Origin: Nitrospinae bacterium RIFCSPLOWO2_12_FULL_45_22
Lineage (GTDB): Bacteria; 2-12-FULL-45-22
Length of the DNA: 29,474 bases
Assembly (NCBI GenBank): GCA_001803565.1
Contig: MHDQ01000265.1
Coordinates: 1-29,474 of the forward strand
Direction of reading: 5' to 3'
The notes below the pieces were generated by a model that was not told the origin of the DNA, did not search any database, and saw only the letters and a program-made list of their open reading frames with translations. Positions 21,424-29,474 of the stretch are shown here, piece by piece. The position numbers were made by a program, and so were the translations under genes. Within the stretch, counting starts at the first letter, position 1; each line of letters starts with the position of its first letter.

Positions 21424-22350
21424 ATGGGGTCTTCTTATCTGGATTTATTAGAAAAAGGTGAACTAGAAAGACGGGTAGAGGAAGGGTATAACCTTTTGGG
21501 TAGTTGCCGGGTTTGTCCGAGAAGTTGTGGAGTAGACCGGTTAAGAGATGAGAAAGGCTTTTGTCGTTCCGGTTTTCTCCCGATGGTTGCTAGTTATACC
21601 CTCCATTATGGCGAAGAGCCTCCATTAAGCGGCATTAGGGGTTCGGGCACGATATTCTTTTCTAATTGCAACATGCGTTGTGTATATTGTCAGAATTATC
21701 CCATAAGTCAGCTAGGGGCTGGCCGTATTGTAGGGCTAGAAGACCTGAGCAAAATGATGCTCAGTTTGCAAGAAAGGGGTGCCCACAATATTAATCTGGT
21801 TACCCCTTCCCATTTTGTTCCCCAGATTCTTGCTGCCTTACTGCTTGGTGCCAGGGCTGGCTTGCGGCTCCCACTAGTATATAATACCAGCGGGTATGAT
21901 GGACTAGATTCCTTGCGGCTCTTGGAGGGAGTTTGCGATATGTATCTGGCAGATTTTCGCTATTTTGATTCCCATATGGCATTGAAATATTCTGCTACAG
22001 AGAACTACCCCCAGGTAGCTAGAGTAGCCATAGAGGAAATGTATAGGCAGGTAGGGTATTTAATCCTGTCGCCCGAAGGGATTGCCCAGAGAGGTTTAAT
22101 AGTAAGGCATCTTATATTGCCTAATGATATAGCCGGAACCAGCAAGGTCTTGCATTCCCTACTTTCAGAGATATCTCCTGAGCTCTACCTGAGTGTAATG
22201 AGCCAATATTTCCCTGCTTATAATGCCTTTGATTATCCTGAACTCAGTAGGCGTATATCCTGGGACGAGCATCAAGCAGCATTAGGGATTATTGATCAGA
22301 TCGGCATATCTAATGGCTGGATTCAAGAAGTCGAAGCAGAAGTAAAGTGA
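21424..22350 (+). CDS. PflX-like radical SAM protein (pyruvate formate-lyase-activase homologue)
   Basis: This protein belongs to the PflX group (COG1313) of radical SAM proteins, whose substrate is not established. From ATG 21424 it has 308 residues. GAGG five bases upstream favours this start over the GTG at 21418. An N-terminal cysteine set CRVCPRSCGVDR...GFC precedes the radical SAM motif CNMRCVYCQNYPIS (CxxxCxxC), which would bind [4Fe-4S] and SAM. Also typical are GSGTIFFSNC, RGAHNINLVTPSHFVPQI, VYNTSGYD and IVRHLILPND. It follows ruvB by 72 bases, which include a short TTAAGGAAT palindrome, and precedes queH by 10 bases. A glycyl radical partner is not in the window. Confidence 0.88.
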   Translation: MGSSYLDLLEKGELERRVEEGYNLLGSCRVCPRSCGVDRLRDEKGFCRSGFLPMVASYTLHYGEEPPLSGIRGSGTIFFSNCNMRCVYCQNYPISQLGAGRIVGLEDLSKMMLSLQERGAHNINLVTPSHFVPQILAALLLGARAGLRLPLVYNTSGYDGLDSLRLLEGVCDMYLADFRYFDSHMALKYSATENYPQVARVAIEEMYRQVGYLILSPEGIAQRGLIVRHLILPNDIAGTSKVLHSLLSEISPELYLSVMSQYFPAYNAFDYPELSRRISWDEHQAALGIIDQIGISNGWIQEVEAEVK

Positions 22351-22360
22351 TACTGAGGGC

Positions 22361-22897
22361 ATGAGACCATTATTATTACATGTCTGTTGTGCTAATTGCA
22401 CTCCGTTCCCCTGGCAGAGATTAAGGGAGGCGGGATTTTCTGTAAAGTGTTACTTTTATAATCCTAATATCCATCCCTATCAAGAATATCATCGCCGACT
22501 GAACACTTTTTTGCAACTAGCTGACCAATGGGCTCTAGATATAATATTAGCAGAAGATTATGAATTAGAAGAATTTTTGCGCGGGGTGGTCTCTTGCGAA
22601 GGGGATCGCTGTATCTACTGCTATACAATGCGACTCCGAACCACGGTCGAGTTAGCAAAAAGAAGTCAATATGACTCTTTTTCTACGACACTGCTTTATA
22701 GCAAATATCAAAAGCACGATAAGATAAAGGCCATAGGTGAAGAATTAGCCCGGCAGTACGGGCTTGAATTTTATTATCAGGATTTCAGAGATGGCTGGCA
22801 AGAGGGTGTAGAGCTTTCTAAGAAGATGGGACTGTATCGCCAGAAATATTGTGGCTGCATATATAGTGAAAAAGAGAGGTATTATCAGCCGTGTTAG
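22361..22897 (+). CDS. queH: Epoxyqueuosine reductase QueH
   Basis: QueH reduces epoxyqueuosine to queuosine in the anticodon wobble position of tRNA, the last step of queuosine formation, without B12 (unlike QueG). The 178 residues are typical of the former DUF208 family. Cysteine motifs are LHVCCANC (C9, C10, C13), SCEGDRCIYC (C79, C84, C87) followed by YTMRL, and YCGCIYS (C164, C166), expected to hold an Fe-S cluster and nearby metal. GAGGG precedes the start. Its 3' end overlaps the next gene by 7 bases. Other queuosine genes are not in the window. Confidence 0.93.
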   Translation: MRPLLLHVCCANCTPFPWQRLREAGFSVKCYFYNPNIHPYQEYHRRLNTFLQLADQWALDIILAEDYELEEFLRGVVSCEGDRCIYCYTMRLRTTVELAKRSQYDSFSTTLLYSKYQKHDKIKAIGEELARQYGLEFYYQDFRDGWQEGVELSKKMGLYRQKYCGCIYSEKERYYQPC

Positions 22898-23973
22898 CAA
22901 GGCACAAACCTCATTTAACCATGGAGGGGAAATTATTCCTTTTGTTTACCCTGGCAGTGGGAGTGGCTTCACTTAATACTGCCGTGAACCTCCTCTATAT
23001 GATCTTTTCTATGTTACTAGCGGTGTTCATAATAAGCTGGATTATCCCCAGGGTACTGGTTGAGGGGTTAGAGCTAAAAAGGTCTTTGCCAGGCTCTATC
23101 TTTGCCCAAGAAGAGTTTCAAGGAGAAATCACTCTGTATAACAAAAAAAGGTTCTTTTCTACTACCTCTTTGTTGGTAGAGGAACAAATCCCTTCCCCAT
23201 ATTTCTCTTTCCCGCAAGCCTATGCCTTACAAATCCCAGCAAAAGGTAAAATAACCCTTCGGTATAGAGCTAGCATAGCAAAAAGAGGGGTTTATCAACT
23301 TAATGGTTTTCGGGTGCTATGCAGCTTCCCCTTTGGATTGTTTAACCAACAAAAGGAATACTCTTACCCCGCTACCTTATGGGTGTATCCTAAATTAGGC
23401 AAGATCTTAGCCCCTATCAGTTTCAATAACGGTCAAGGGCCTTTGGCTATGGTAGCCTGGGGAACTGGAGGAGAAGAATTTCATGCCTTAAGGGAATTTC
23501 GTCCGGGAGATAATCCTAAATGGATCCACTGGAAATCATCGGCCCGTGCGGGAAAATGGATGACTAAGGAGTTTGAACGGGAACACCCCGAGAAAGTTTC
23601 TCTGTTGCTCTATAACTATATATTAAGTACCGAAGAAGTGCTGGAGAAGTCCATAAGCCTCTGCGCTACCCTGGCAAGATATTTGTTAGATGCAGGGTAT
23701 CCTTTACAATTCTCCACCTTTAACCCAAATCCGGTCAGCCTATCCTTAGCCCCCAATTCCCAGGAAGATTTCCAACTCCTACTAAGAACTTTAACCCTAC
23801 TTAAGCCGTCACCCAGACCGGTAGACATAAAGTCTTTGATTAAATCTGATACTGAGACCATCCTGATCCTTCCGGGCAAAGATAGTACAGATAAGGGATG
23901 GGAAGAGAATGTCGGGCGGCTACAAATTATTGATGTAACCCAGCCGGAATTCGATGTTATGTATTCCGATTAA
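22891..23973 (+). CDS. DUF58 domain membrane protein
   Basis: This membrane protein has 360 residues and two N-terminal hydrophobic segments (about 13-32 and 34-52). They are followed by a beta-rich region and the DUF58 signature EFHALREFRPGDNPKWIHWKSSARAGKWMTKEFE near 195-230. The C-terminal part has a von Willebrand A-like fold in this family. Its biochemical role is not settled; such proteins usually sit beside a MoxR ATPase and a transglutaminase-like membrane protein. Here the transglutaminase partner follows 24 bases on, but MoxR is replaced by queH. The GTG start overlaps the queH end; an ATG at 22921 is possible but lacks a ribosome-binding site. Confidence 0.88.
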   Translation: MLARHKPHLTMEGKLFLLFTLAVGVASLNTAVNLLYMIFSMLLAVFIISWIIPRVLVEGLELKRSLPGSIFAQEEFQGEITLYNKKRFFSTTSLLVEEQIPSPYFSFPQAYALQIPAKGKITLRYRASIAKRGVYQLNGFRVLCSFPFGLFNQQKEYSYPATLWVYPKLGKILAPISFNNGQGPLAMVAWGTGGEEFHALREFRPGDNPKWIHWKSSARAGKWMTKEFEREHPEKVSLLLYNYILSTEEVLEKSISLCATLARYLLDAGYPLQFSTFNPNPVSLSLAPNSQEDFQLLLRTLTLLKPSPRPVDIKSLIKSDTETILILPGKDSTDKGWEENVGRLQIIDVTQPEFDVMYSD

Positions 23974-23997
23974 TCCTGAATCCTGGATCAAGAGCAG

Positions 23998-26004
23998 ATG
24001 AGTTTAATCAAAGTGTTCAATTTTACCACTTGTCTGATGGTAATGGCAGGGGCTTTATCTCTTGCGGTAGCTGAAGAATCCCTGACTTATACTACTATAA
24101 TCCTGGTGGGAGTAATTACTAGTTATTTTTGGGTAGAGGAGAAAAAAGTCTTTTATCTAAGTGAGAGATTAAAAACCCCCCTCACTATTATTTATCTCCT
24201 CTTTGCCTTCCTTGATATGTCTCTCTTCTCCCGCTCTTTTGTTATGACCCTAGCCCATTTGCTCCTTTTAATCCAGCTTACAAAGCTGCTGGGGAAGAAA
24301 TCGGATGGCGATTATTTCCAGATTTATCTTATAAGCCTGGCACTTCTTATTGTAGCAGCCGTAATTACAGTAGAGCTATATTTTTTCTTCTTCTTTATCG
24401 GTGTTGTTATTTTCGGTTCAGTTGCCCTGGCTCTGTTCCAGATCAAGCGGCAGGCCCCTTCTGAGAACCTACCCCCTGGGACCTTTCTTGGGGCTACTAT
24501 TTGTCCAGCTATCTCCGTTCTTATCTTTACCACCTTCCTGTTCTTTCTCGTCCCTAGAATAGGCTTTGGGTTTTTGCAGCGGAACTTCAAAGGGCCCTCC
24601 CTGACTAGTGGCTTTTCCGAGGAAGTAGAATTGGGCGCTATCGGTAGCATTAAAGAAGGGTATGAGGTAGTTATGCGGATAAAACCGGGTAAGACGGCTA
24701 AGCGCCTGCCTGAAGCACGACTCTGGAGAGGAATAGCCCTAACCGACTATGATGGCGGTAAATGGCGGGTTGATTCTAATAAAATTAAAAGAGTTAGGGC
24801 CAATAAAAAAGGAGTTATCACACTGAAGGAAGTAGACGGCCAGAACCTATATTGGGAAGAGGTTATCCTTAATCCAATGGACTCAAAGGTAATATTTGTC
24901 CCTTATCAGACCAGCTATATCCAGAGCGATCTGCCGATTATCGAGGTGGATAATACTTCTTCCTTATTTGGCCCCGGGCCCCACTATCGCGGGCGAGAAT
25001 ATTCAATATATCTTTTACCTGGAGAGGAAAAACAGACGTTCTTAGCTGGTGGCGAGGAGTCTTGCCTTAGGCTTTCTCATCCCTTTACCAGGGTGAGGGA
25101 GCTGGCTTCAAAGATAACCCAGGGCACCCATGACCCATGGGAAAAAGGCAAAAGGATAGAGGCTTATTTAAAGAACAACTTTGGCTATACCTTAAAACTT
25201 ACCCAGAGCCGGGGTCTTGATCCAGTGGAGGATTTTTTGTTTAATAGGAAAAAGGGCCACTGTGAATTTTTTGCCTCAGCTATGGTAATAATGCTTCGGA
25301 GCTTGAATATCCCGGCACGGGTAGTGAATGGTTTTCTGGTAGAAGAATGGAATGATTTTGGTGGGTATTATTTAGTGAGGGAGAAAGACGCCCATAGCTG
25401 GGTAGAGGCCTATATAGCCGGAAAGGGGTGGATTGTTTTTGATCCAACACCACCGCAGGCTGGCTTCTGGCTCCGCGATACCTTATTCCCACTGGTTTAT
25501 CAACTATATGATTATCTGGAGCTTAACTGGGATTCTTATGTGGTGGCCTATAACATCTGGGATCAAAGGCGTATGGTCCAGTCTCTTCTAGACACCCAAA
25601 ACCGTCTCCTGGTATGGACTGAAACCCAACTAAGGGCCTTAGTAGATCATATTTCCCGGGTTGAATTTTCTACTAGCATATTTTTACTTACTAGCTTAAT
25701 TTTATTTGTCTTCGGCCTTCTGTATAGAGCCTGCAGGCTGCCCTTTTCCTTAAAAAGGCATCCAGGAGTTACAAAATTCTACCTAAGACTCTTGTCTATC
25801 CTGGCCAGGAAGGGGATTAGTAAGGAAAGGCATCTGACACCCTGGGAGTTTGCCCAGCAAGTAATAGACGAGAAGGGGGACAAATTTGCTTGTGTGGGAC
25901 TCATAACTCAGAGATATTATCAGAGCCGTTATGGTGGCTATAGACTATCCCAGAACGATCTGAAACAGATAGATGATCTATTAAAAGGATTAGTTACATT
26001 ATAA
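23998..26004 (+). CDS. Transglutaminase-like membrane protein (TgpA/DUF3488 family)
   Basis: This is a 668-residue inner-membrane protein with an outward-facing papain-like domain. About five to six N-terminal hydrophobic helices (residues 10-185) precede a large exposed region. The transglutaminase core has the catalytic triad C422 (KKGHCEFFASAMV), H466 (DAHSWVEAY) and D482 (FDPTP). Another membrane helix lies at about 560-578 (IFLLTSLILFVFGLLYRAC), followed by a DUF4129-like cytoplasmic tail (WEFAQQV...ITQRYYQSRYGG). The length matches TgpA of Pseudomonas. The substrate is unknown; a cell-envelope or peptide-linkage role is inferred. It is co-oriented with the DUF58 gene and probably in one operon. 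Confidence 0.92.
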   Translation: MSLIKVFNFTTCLMVMAGALSLAVAEESLTYTTIILVGVITSYFWVEEKKVFYLSERLKTPLTIIYLLFAFLDMSLFSRSFVMTLAHLLLLIQLTKLLGKKSDGDYFQIYLISLALLIVAAVITVELYFFFFFIGVVIFGSVALALFQIKRQAPSENLPPGTFLGATICPAISVLIFTTFLFFLVPRIGFGFLQRNFKGPSLTSGFSEEVELGAIGSIKEGYEVVMRIKPGKTAKRLPEARLWRGIALTDYDGGKWRVDSNKIKRVRANKKGVITLKEVDGQNLYWEEVILNPMDSKVIFVPYQTSYIQSDLPIIEVDNTSSLFGPGPHYRGREYSIYLLPGEEKQTFLAGGEESCLRLSHPFTRVRELASKITQGTHDPWEKGKRIEAYLKNNFGYTLKLTQSRGLDPVEDFLFNRKKGHCEFFASAMVIMLRSLNIPARVVNGFLVEEWNDFGGYYLVREKDAHSWVEAYIAGKGWIVFDPTPPQAGFWLRDTLFPLVYQLYDYLELNWDSYVVAYNIWDQRRMVQSLLDTQNRLLVWTETQLRALVDHISRVEFSTSIFLLTSLILFVFGLLYRACRLPFSLKRHPGVTKFYLRLLSILARKGISKERHLTPWEFAQQVIDEKGDKFACVGLITQRYYQSRYGGYRLSQNDLKQIDDLLKGLVTL

Positions 26005-26032
26005 TCCATCCTTGTATGAGCAAAGAGTACGG

Positions 26033-26098
26033 TTGAATTCAGGAGTCAGCATTGTGAAAACAGCTTTTATTCTGACTCCTAACTCCTGAATTCTCAAT
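26033..26098. repeat. Inverted repeat built on GAATTCAGGAGTCAG
   Basis: The left arm TTGAATTCAGGAGTCAG (26033-26049) is mirrored by CTGACTCC..TGAATTCTCAA (26072-26098). The right arm contains an extra 7-base unit, so AGGAGT occurs twice. It is the same family as the perfect palindrome at 7820-7892. It lies just after the transglutaminase gene and could end its transcript. Confidence 0.6.
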
Positions 26099-26124
26099 TC
26101 CATTTGAGGGGTAATATTTGAGCC

Positions 26125-26304
26125 ATGATAGCCGTATATATATTAATGATATGCAGTGGGGTGCTTATGATAGGCTGGGGCTTCTGGGCCAGCTATAATG
26201 CCCGAAGACCAGTAGATGTGATCGGGGCAATTATGACTCCAGTAGGATTATTATTGACCCTGACTGGGATTATCCTGCTCTGTATCCCCAATTTCTTCTG
26301 GTAA
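26125..26304 (+). CDS. Small two-helix membrane protein, unknown function
   Basis: This short gene encodes 59 residues. Two hydrophobic helices (about 2-24 and 33-55) are joined by a short polar loop, SYNARRPVDV, and the protein ends in PNFFW. The positive residues in the loop suggest it faces the cytoplasm. GAGGGG lies upstream with longer than usual spacing. It sits between the transglutaminase and epimerase genes in the same direction. I do not recognise a family. Confidence 0.55.
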   Translation: MIAVYILMICSGVLMIGWGFWASYNARRPVDVIGAIMTPVGLLLTLTGIILLCIPNFFW

Positions 26305-26340
26305 CCAAGCGGGTTATTAGATAATAAGATGGAGAAGGGT

Positions 26341-27378
26341 ATGCAAACTTTAGTAATAGGTGGGGCGGGGTTCATAGGTTGTCAGGTAGCGGATCATTAT
26401 TTAGCGAAAAACCATCAAGTAACAGTAATAGATAATTTCTCACGGCCTGGTACTTTAGCTAATATACGCTGGTTGGGAGAGGGGCATAGCAAGCGCTTAC
26501 GCATCGTACCAGCCGATATCAGGCTGGATAACCGTATCCTCCAGGAAGAAACGAGCCAGGCTGACATAGTATTTCATATGGCTGCCCAGGTGGCAGTGAC
26601 TACTTCTGTCGTTAATCCCAGGGAAGATTTTGAGATCAATGCCCTCGGTACCCTTAATATCCTGGAAGCAGTACGGCAATCGCCCAATGAGCCTATCTTG
26701 ATATTTGCCTCGACCAACAAAGTTTATGGTAATCTGGAGGATGTGCCTCTGGTAGAGAAGGATAAGCGGTATGAATTTAAAGGGTTAAAGAACGGGATAA
26801 AAGAAGAACATCCCCTGGATTTTCACTCGCCCTATGGCTGTAGTAAAGGGGCCGCAGATCAGTACGTAAGGGACTATGGTCGCATCTATGGCCTTAAAAC
26901 TATTACTTTTCGTCAGTCCTGTATCTACGGCCCACGGCAATTCGGTATAGAAGATCAGGGGTGGGTAGCCCATTTTGCTATTTCGGCATTATTCGACCGG
27001 CCTATAACTATTTATGGCAATGGCAAGCAGGCACGGGATGTGCTAGAGATTAAAGACTTGATCCGTGCTTATGATCTAGCTATAGACCAGATAGCAATTA
27101 CCCAGGGACAGATATATAATATTGGCGGGGGGCCCAATAATCAACTATCCCTGCTGGAACTAATCTCTTATCTGGGAGGGCTCTTAGGGAAAAGGATAAC
27201 CCATCAGTTTGCCGACTGGCGGCCTGGGGATCAAAAAATCTTTGTAGCCGATATTTCTAAGGCCAAAAAAGATTTTGCCTGGGAGCCCAATATTCCCTTT
27301 GCTGAAGGGATAAAGGGTCTGGTAGAATGGGTAGAAGGAAATAAGGAGACTGTAGCCAGTTTTGTTCCTAAAAAATAA
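26341..27378 (+). CDS. NAD-dependent sugar-nucleotide epimerase, CDP-paratose 2-epimerase-like
   Basis: This extended short-chain dehydrogenase/reductase is closest in motifs to CDP-paratose/tyvelose 2-epimerase. The cofactor site is GGAGFIG near the N-terminus, and the catalytic YGCSK has the Tyr/Lys pair. The stretch HPLDFHSPYGCSKGAADQYV, then FRQSCIYGPRQFG and EDQGWVAHFAI, and later NIGGGPNNQLSLLEL, are typical of the TyvE group. The ATG at 26341 (345 residues) is preferred because GGAG lies 6 bases upstream; an ATG at 26329 would add 4 residues. No other CDP-sugar genes are in the window, so the true substrate may be another NDP-sugar. It probably serves surface-polysaccharide synthesis. 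Confidence 0.85.
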   Translation: MQTLVIGGAGFIGCQVADHYLAKNHQVTVIDNFSRPGTLANIRWLGEGHSKRLRIVPADIRLDNRILQEETSQADIVFHMAAQVAVTTSVVNPREDFEINALGTLNILEAVRQSPNEPILIFASTNKVYGNLEDVPLVEKDKRYEFKGLKNGIKEEHPLDFHSPYGCSKGAADQYVRDYGRIYGLKTITFRQSCIYGPRQFGIEDQGWVAHFAISALFDRPITIYGNGKQARDVLEIKDLIRAYDLAIDQIAITQGQIYNIGGGPNNQLSLLELISYLGGLLGKRITHQFADWRPGDQKIFVADISKAKKDFAWEPNIPFAEGIKGLVEWVEGNKETVASFVPKK

Positions 27379-27424
27379 ACAAACGTCTCTTAGCCAATAG
27401 CCATAATCAAAGGAGATAATAAGG

Positions 27425-28543
27425 ATGGGGAAAAAGGTTCTGGTAACAGGCGGTGCCGGCTTTATTGGTTCTTTTACAGTAGACGCCCTGCTAGAAAAGG
27501 GTTATCAGGTAAGGGTTTTGGATAATCTTGATCCGCAGGTGCACCCCCGTGGCGAAATACCCCGGTACCTGAACAAAGGGGTGGAATTTATCAAGGGGGA
27601 TGTCCGCAACTACCAGCAGTTGAAAAAGGCATTGAAGGACATGGAATTAGTCGTGCACCTGGCAGCCGCAGTAGGGGTAGGACAATCACAATATCAGATC
27701 AAACACTACATAGAGGTCAATATAGGCGGTACGGCTAATCTCTTAGATATAGTCGTTAATACCAAAAATAAGGTAGAGAAAATAGTAATAGCAGCCTCCA
27801 TGAGCAGCTATGGAGAGGGTTGTTATTATTGTCACAAGTGCGGTGAAGTAAGGCCACCATTGCGTACTGAAGAGCAACTGTCTGATAGCAGGTGGGAGCT
27901 ACCCTGCCCTCATTGCCAGGAAGCCTTAAAGCCAGTCCCTACACCAGAACCGGCCGAACGGCACTGCAATTCCATCTATGCCATGACCAAACGGGATCAG
28001 GAAGATATGGTATTGAATATCGGGAAGACCTATAAAATACCGGTAGTTGCGCTGCGCTACTTTAATGTTTATGGCCCTCGCCAGTCCCTCTCTAACCCTT
28101 ACACTGGCGTAGCAGCGATATTTATGAGCCGAATCAAAAATGATAATCCGCCGGTAATCTATGAAGATGGATTACAGACCCGGGATTTTGTCTCGGTACA
28201 CGATATAGCCCGGGCTAATCTCCTGGCCCTCGAGGCAGGCGACTACCATTATCAGGCATTTAATGTAGGTAGTGGTGTCCCACGGACAATAGAAGAAGTC
28301 GCAGAGCTTCTAGCCAGTCTTTACCAAAAAGATATTGCACCCATAATAACCAATAAGTTCCGAAAAGGTGATGTAAGGCATTGCTATGCCGATATTAGCA
28401 AAATAAAGAGCTGCCTGGGTTTTGAGCCTAAAATGAGTTTCGCTATAGGGATGAAAGAGCTGATTGAATGGGCTCATGAGGTAGAAGCAGAGGACCGCTT
28501 TGACCAGGCTGCCCAGGAATTAGCCCACAAAGGCCTGATATAA
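27425..28543 (+). CDS. NAD-dependent sugar-nucleotide epimerase with zinc-ribbon insert (dTDP-L-rhamnose 4-epimerase-like)
   Basis: This 372-residue extended short-chain dehydrogenase/reductase has cofactor motif GGAGFIG (9-15) and catalytic Y185/K189 (IYAMTKR). Between the catalytic serine region (SMSSYGEG) and the tyrosine lies an insert with C136-x2-C139 and C161-x2-C164, plus C133, which looks like a zinc ribbon. This insert and RYFNVYGPRQSLSNPYTGV mark a family often annotated as dTDP-L-rhamnose 4-epimerase. AAAGGAG lies upstream of the ATG with suitable spacing. It follows the first epimerase by 46 bases and ends 4 bases before prepilin peptidase. A role in surface glycans is likely; the exact sugar is not. 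Confidence 0.85.
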   Translation: MGKKVLVTGGAGFIGSFTVDALLEKGYQVRVLDNLDPQVHPRGEIPRYLNKGVEFIKGDVRNYQQLKKALKDMELVVHLAAAVGVGQSQYQIKHYIEVNIGGTANLLDIVVNTKNKVEKIVIAASMSSYGEGCYYCHKCGEVRPPLRTEEQLSDSRWELPCPHCQEALKPVPTPEPAERHCNSIYAMTKRDQEDMVLNIGKTYKIPVVALRYFNVYGPRQSLSNPYTGVAAIFMSRIKNDNPPVIYEDGLQTRDFVSVHDIARANLLALEAGDYHYQAFNVGSGVPRTIEEVAELLASLYQKDIAPIITNKFRKGDVRHCYADISKIKSCLGFEPKMSFAIGMKELIEWAHEVEAEDRFDQAAQELAHKGLI

Positions 28544-28547
28544 CTCA

Positions 28548-29312
28548 ATGATATACCTGGACTATGCTATATTTATCTATCTCTTCATTATAGGCAATAT
28601 TGTAGGTAGTTTTTGTAATGTCTGTATTTATCGCCTGCCACGGCAAGAGTCTATTATCTTCCCAGGCTCCCACTGCCCCCATTGCCAAACACCTATCTAC
28701 TGGTATGATAATATCCCGCTCCTGAGTTTTTTGCTCCTGAGGGGCAAGTGTCGTACCTGTTCTCAGCCGATCTCCTGGCACTATCCCCTGGTAGAGTTTG
28801 TTTCTGGGGTTAATTTCTTGACCTTTTACTGGCTATTTAGCCTCTCAACACCTTTCTTTATCTATATTTTTCTTACTACTGCCTTAATCATTATTACCTT
28901 TATAGACTTAGAGCATAAGATTATACCAGATATCATAACCCTTCCCGGGATACCGTTAGGCATCCTCTTCAGTACCCTGTTCCTACAGCAAAGCCTCTGG
29001 CATAGCCTTATGGGGATATTATTGGGTGGTGGCATCTTCTATTTAGTAGCTTTGCTCTCCCGGGGTGGCATGGGTGGAGGGGACATAAAACTGGGGGCCA
29101 TGATCGGGGCCTTTATTGGCTGGCGCTATATCTTGCTGACCATCTTTGTAGCGGTTTTTAGTGGCTCTATTATTTCTATCGCCCTGCTTATTGCCGGGAA
29201 GAAAGGCAGAAAAGACATGGTCCCCTTCGGTCCCTTTTTGGCCCTGGGGACCTTTGTCTCAATCCTATGGGGAGAGACTATTATCCACTGGTATCTCGCC
29301 TGGCATTATTAA
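28548..29312 (+). CDS. pilD: Type IV prepilin peptidase / N-methyltransferase
   Basis: This inner-membrane aspartyl protease removes leader peptides of type IV pilins and type II secretion pseudopilins and methylates the new N-terminus. It has 254 residues. The N-terminal cytoplasmic domain has two zinc-binding pairs, CPHC (43-46) and CRTC (68-71), between GSFCNVCIYRLPR and the following helices. The catalytic aspartates are D120 (FIDLEHKIIPD) and D179 (GGGDIKLGA). About eight hydrophobic segments fill the length. The bifunctional form is indicated by the intact cysteine domain. No pilin genes are in the window. Its start is 4 bases from the preceding epimerase stop. Confidence 0.95.
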   Translation: MIYLDYAIFIYLFIIGNIVGSFCNVCIYRLPRQESIIFPGSHCPHCQTPIYWYDNIPLLSFLLLRGKCRTCSQPISWHYPLVEFVSGVNFLTFYWLFSLSTPFFIYIFLTTALIIITFIDLEHKIIPDIITLPGIPLGILFSTLFLQQSLWHSLMGILLGGGIFYLVALLSRGGMGGGDIKLGAMIGAFIGWRYILLTIFVAVFSGSIISIALLIAGKKGRKDMVPFGPFLALGTFVSILWGETIIHWYLAWHY

Positions 29313-29334
29313 TTATTCCCCATTCCTTATTTTA

Positions 29335-29474
29335 TTATTTTGACCTTTCCTTTCTCAAATTATGGAGCTCAACCGAAAGGGCTACTGTCTTCCGGGTGGT
29401 TTTTCTAAGCCTTTCTACCAAGGTCTTTATGATTTCTCGAACATCCGCTGAAAGTTTATTGAATTCACCATCCA
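29335..29474 (-). CDS. C-terminal end of an unidentified gene, cut by the window edge
   Basis: Only the last 45 codons are visible, ending in two TAA stops. The peptide, starting DGEFNKLSADVREIIKTLVE and ending HNLRKERSK, is highly charged and should be helical or coiled-coil. It is convergent with prepilin peptidase, 22 bases apart. Composition looks coding, but no family can be named. Confidence 0.5.
   Translation of the reverse strand, partial: DGEFNKLSADVREIIKTLVERLRKTTRKTVALSVELHNLRKERSK

Overview
The window carries a typical bacterial chromosome segment from an anaerobic-looking, Gram-negative-type, probably uncultured lineage. Evidence for this is a complete 16S-tRNA-Ile-tRNA-Ala-23S-5S operon with a standard anti-Shine-Dalgarno 3' end, a sigma-54 NtrC-type regulator, a type IV prepilin peptidase, oxygen-sensitive 2-hydroxyacyl-CoA dehydratase/benzoyl-CoA reductase subunits, radical SAM and Fe-S proteins, and a B12-type acyl-CoA mutase. 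Parts of the 16S look deltaproteobacterial or like a neighbouring candidate phylum, but I cannot place it without a database.

Layout. 388-1764: NtrC-family regulator. 1840-3519 (minus strand): unusual methylmalonyl-CoA-mutase-like large subunit. 3520-4150: long intergenic stretch with nested inverted repeats. 4151-7013: bifunctional phosphoglucose/phosphomannose isomerase closely followed by lepA. 7146-7772: signal peptidase I. 7976-10406: two 2-hydroxyacyl-CoA dehydratase-family subunits. 10447-11172 (minus strand): a decayed IS701/IS4-like transposase next to a truncated endonuclease V gene. 11485-12705: tyrS. 12725-18112: rrn operon with promoter, boxA-like sites, RNase III stems and a strong terminator. 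18416-21351: yebC-ruvC-ruvA-ruvB. 21424-26304: pflX-like radical SAM gene, queH, DUF58 gene, transglutaminase-like tgpA-type gene and a 59-residue membrane protein. 26341-29312: two sugar-nucleotide epimerases and prepilin peptidase. 29335-29474 (minus strand): end of an unidentified gene.

How it fits together. Most of the window is housekeeping: translation (lepA, tyrS, yebC, rrn, queH), recombination (ruvABC), and secretion and cell surface (lepB, pilD, epimerases, DUF58/transglutaminase pair). The less ordinary content is the acyl-CoA chemistry, namely a mutase lacking several hallmark methylmalonyl-CoA mutase motifs and a dehydratase/reductase pair with no activator nearby. The intergenic DNA holds at least four kinds of short palindromic dispersed repeat, sometimes one inside another. 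No CRISPR array, prophage or intact mobile element was seen. I did not find a convincing new multi-gene system; the strongest leads are the mutase, the repeat families and the IS-damaged endonuclease V locus.
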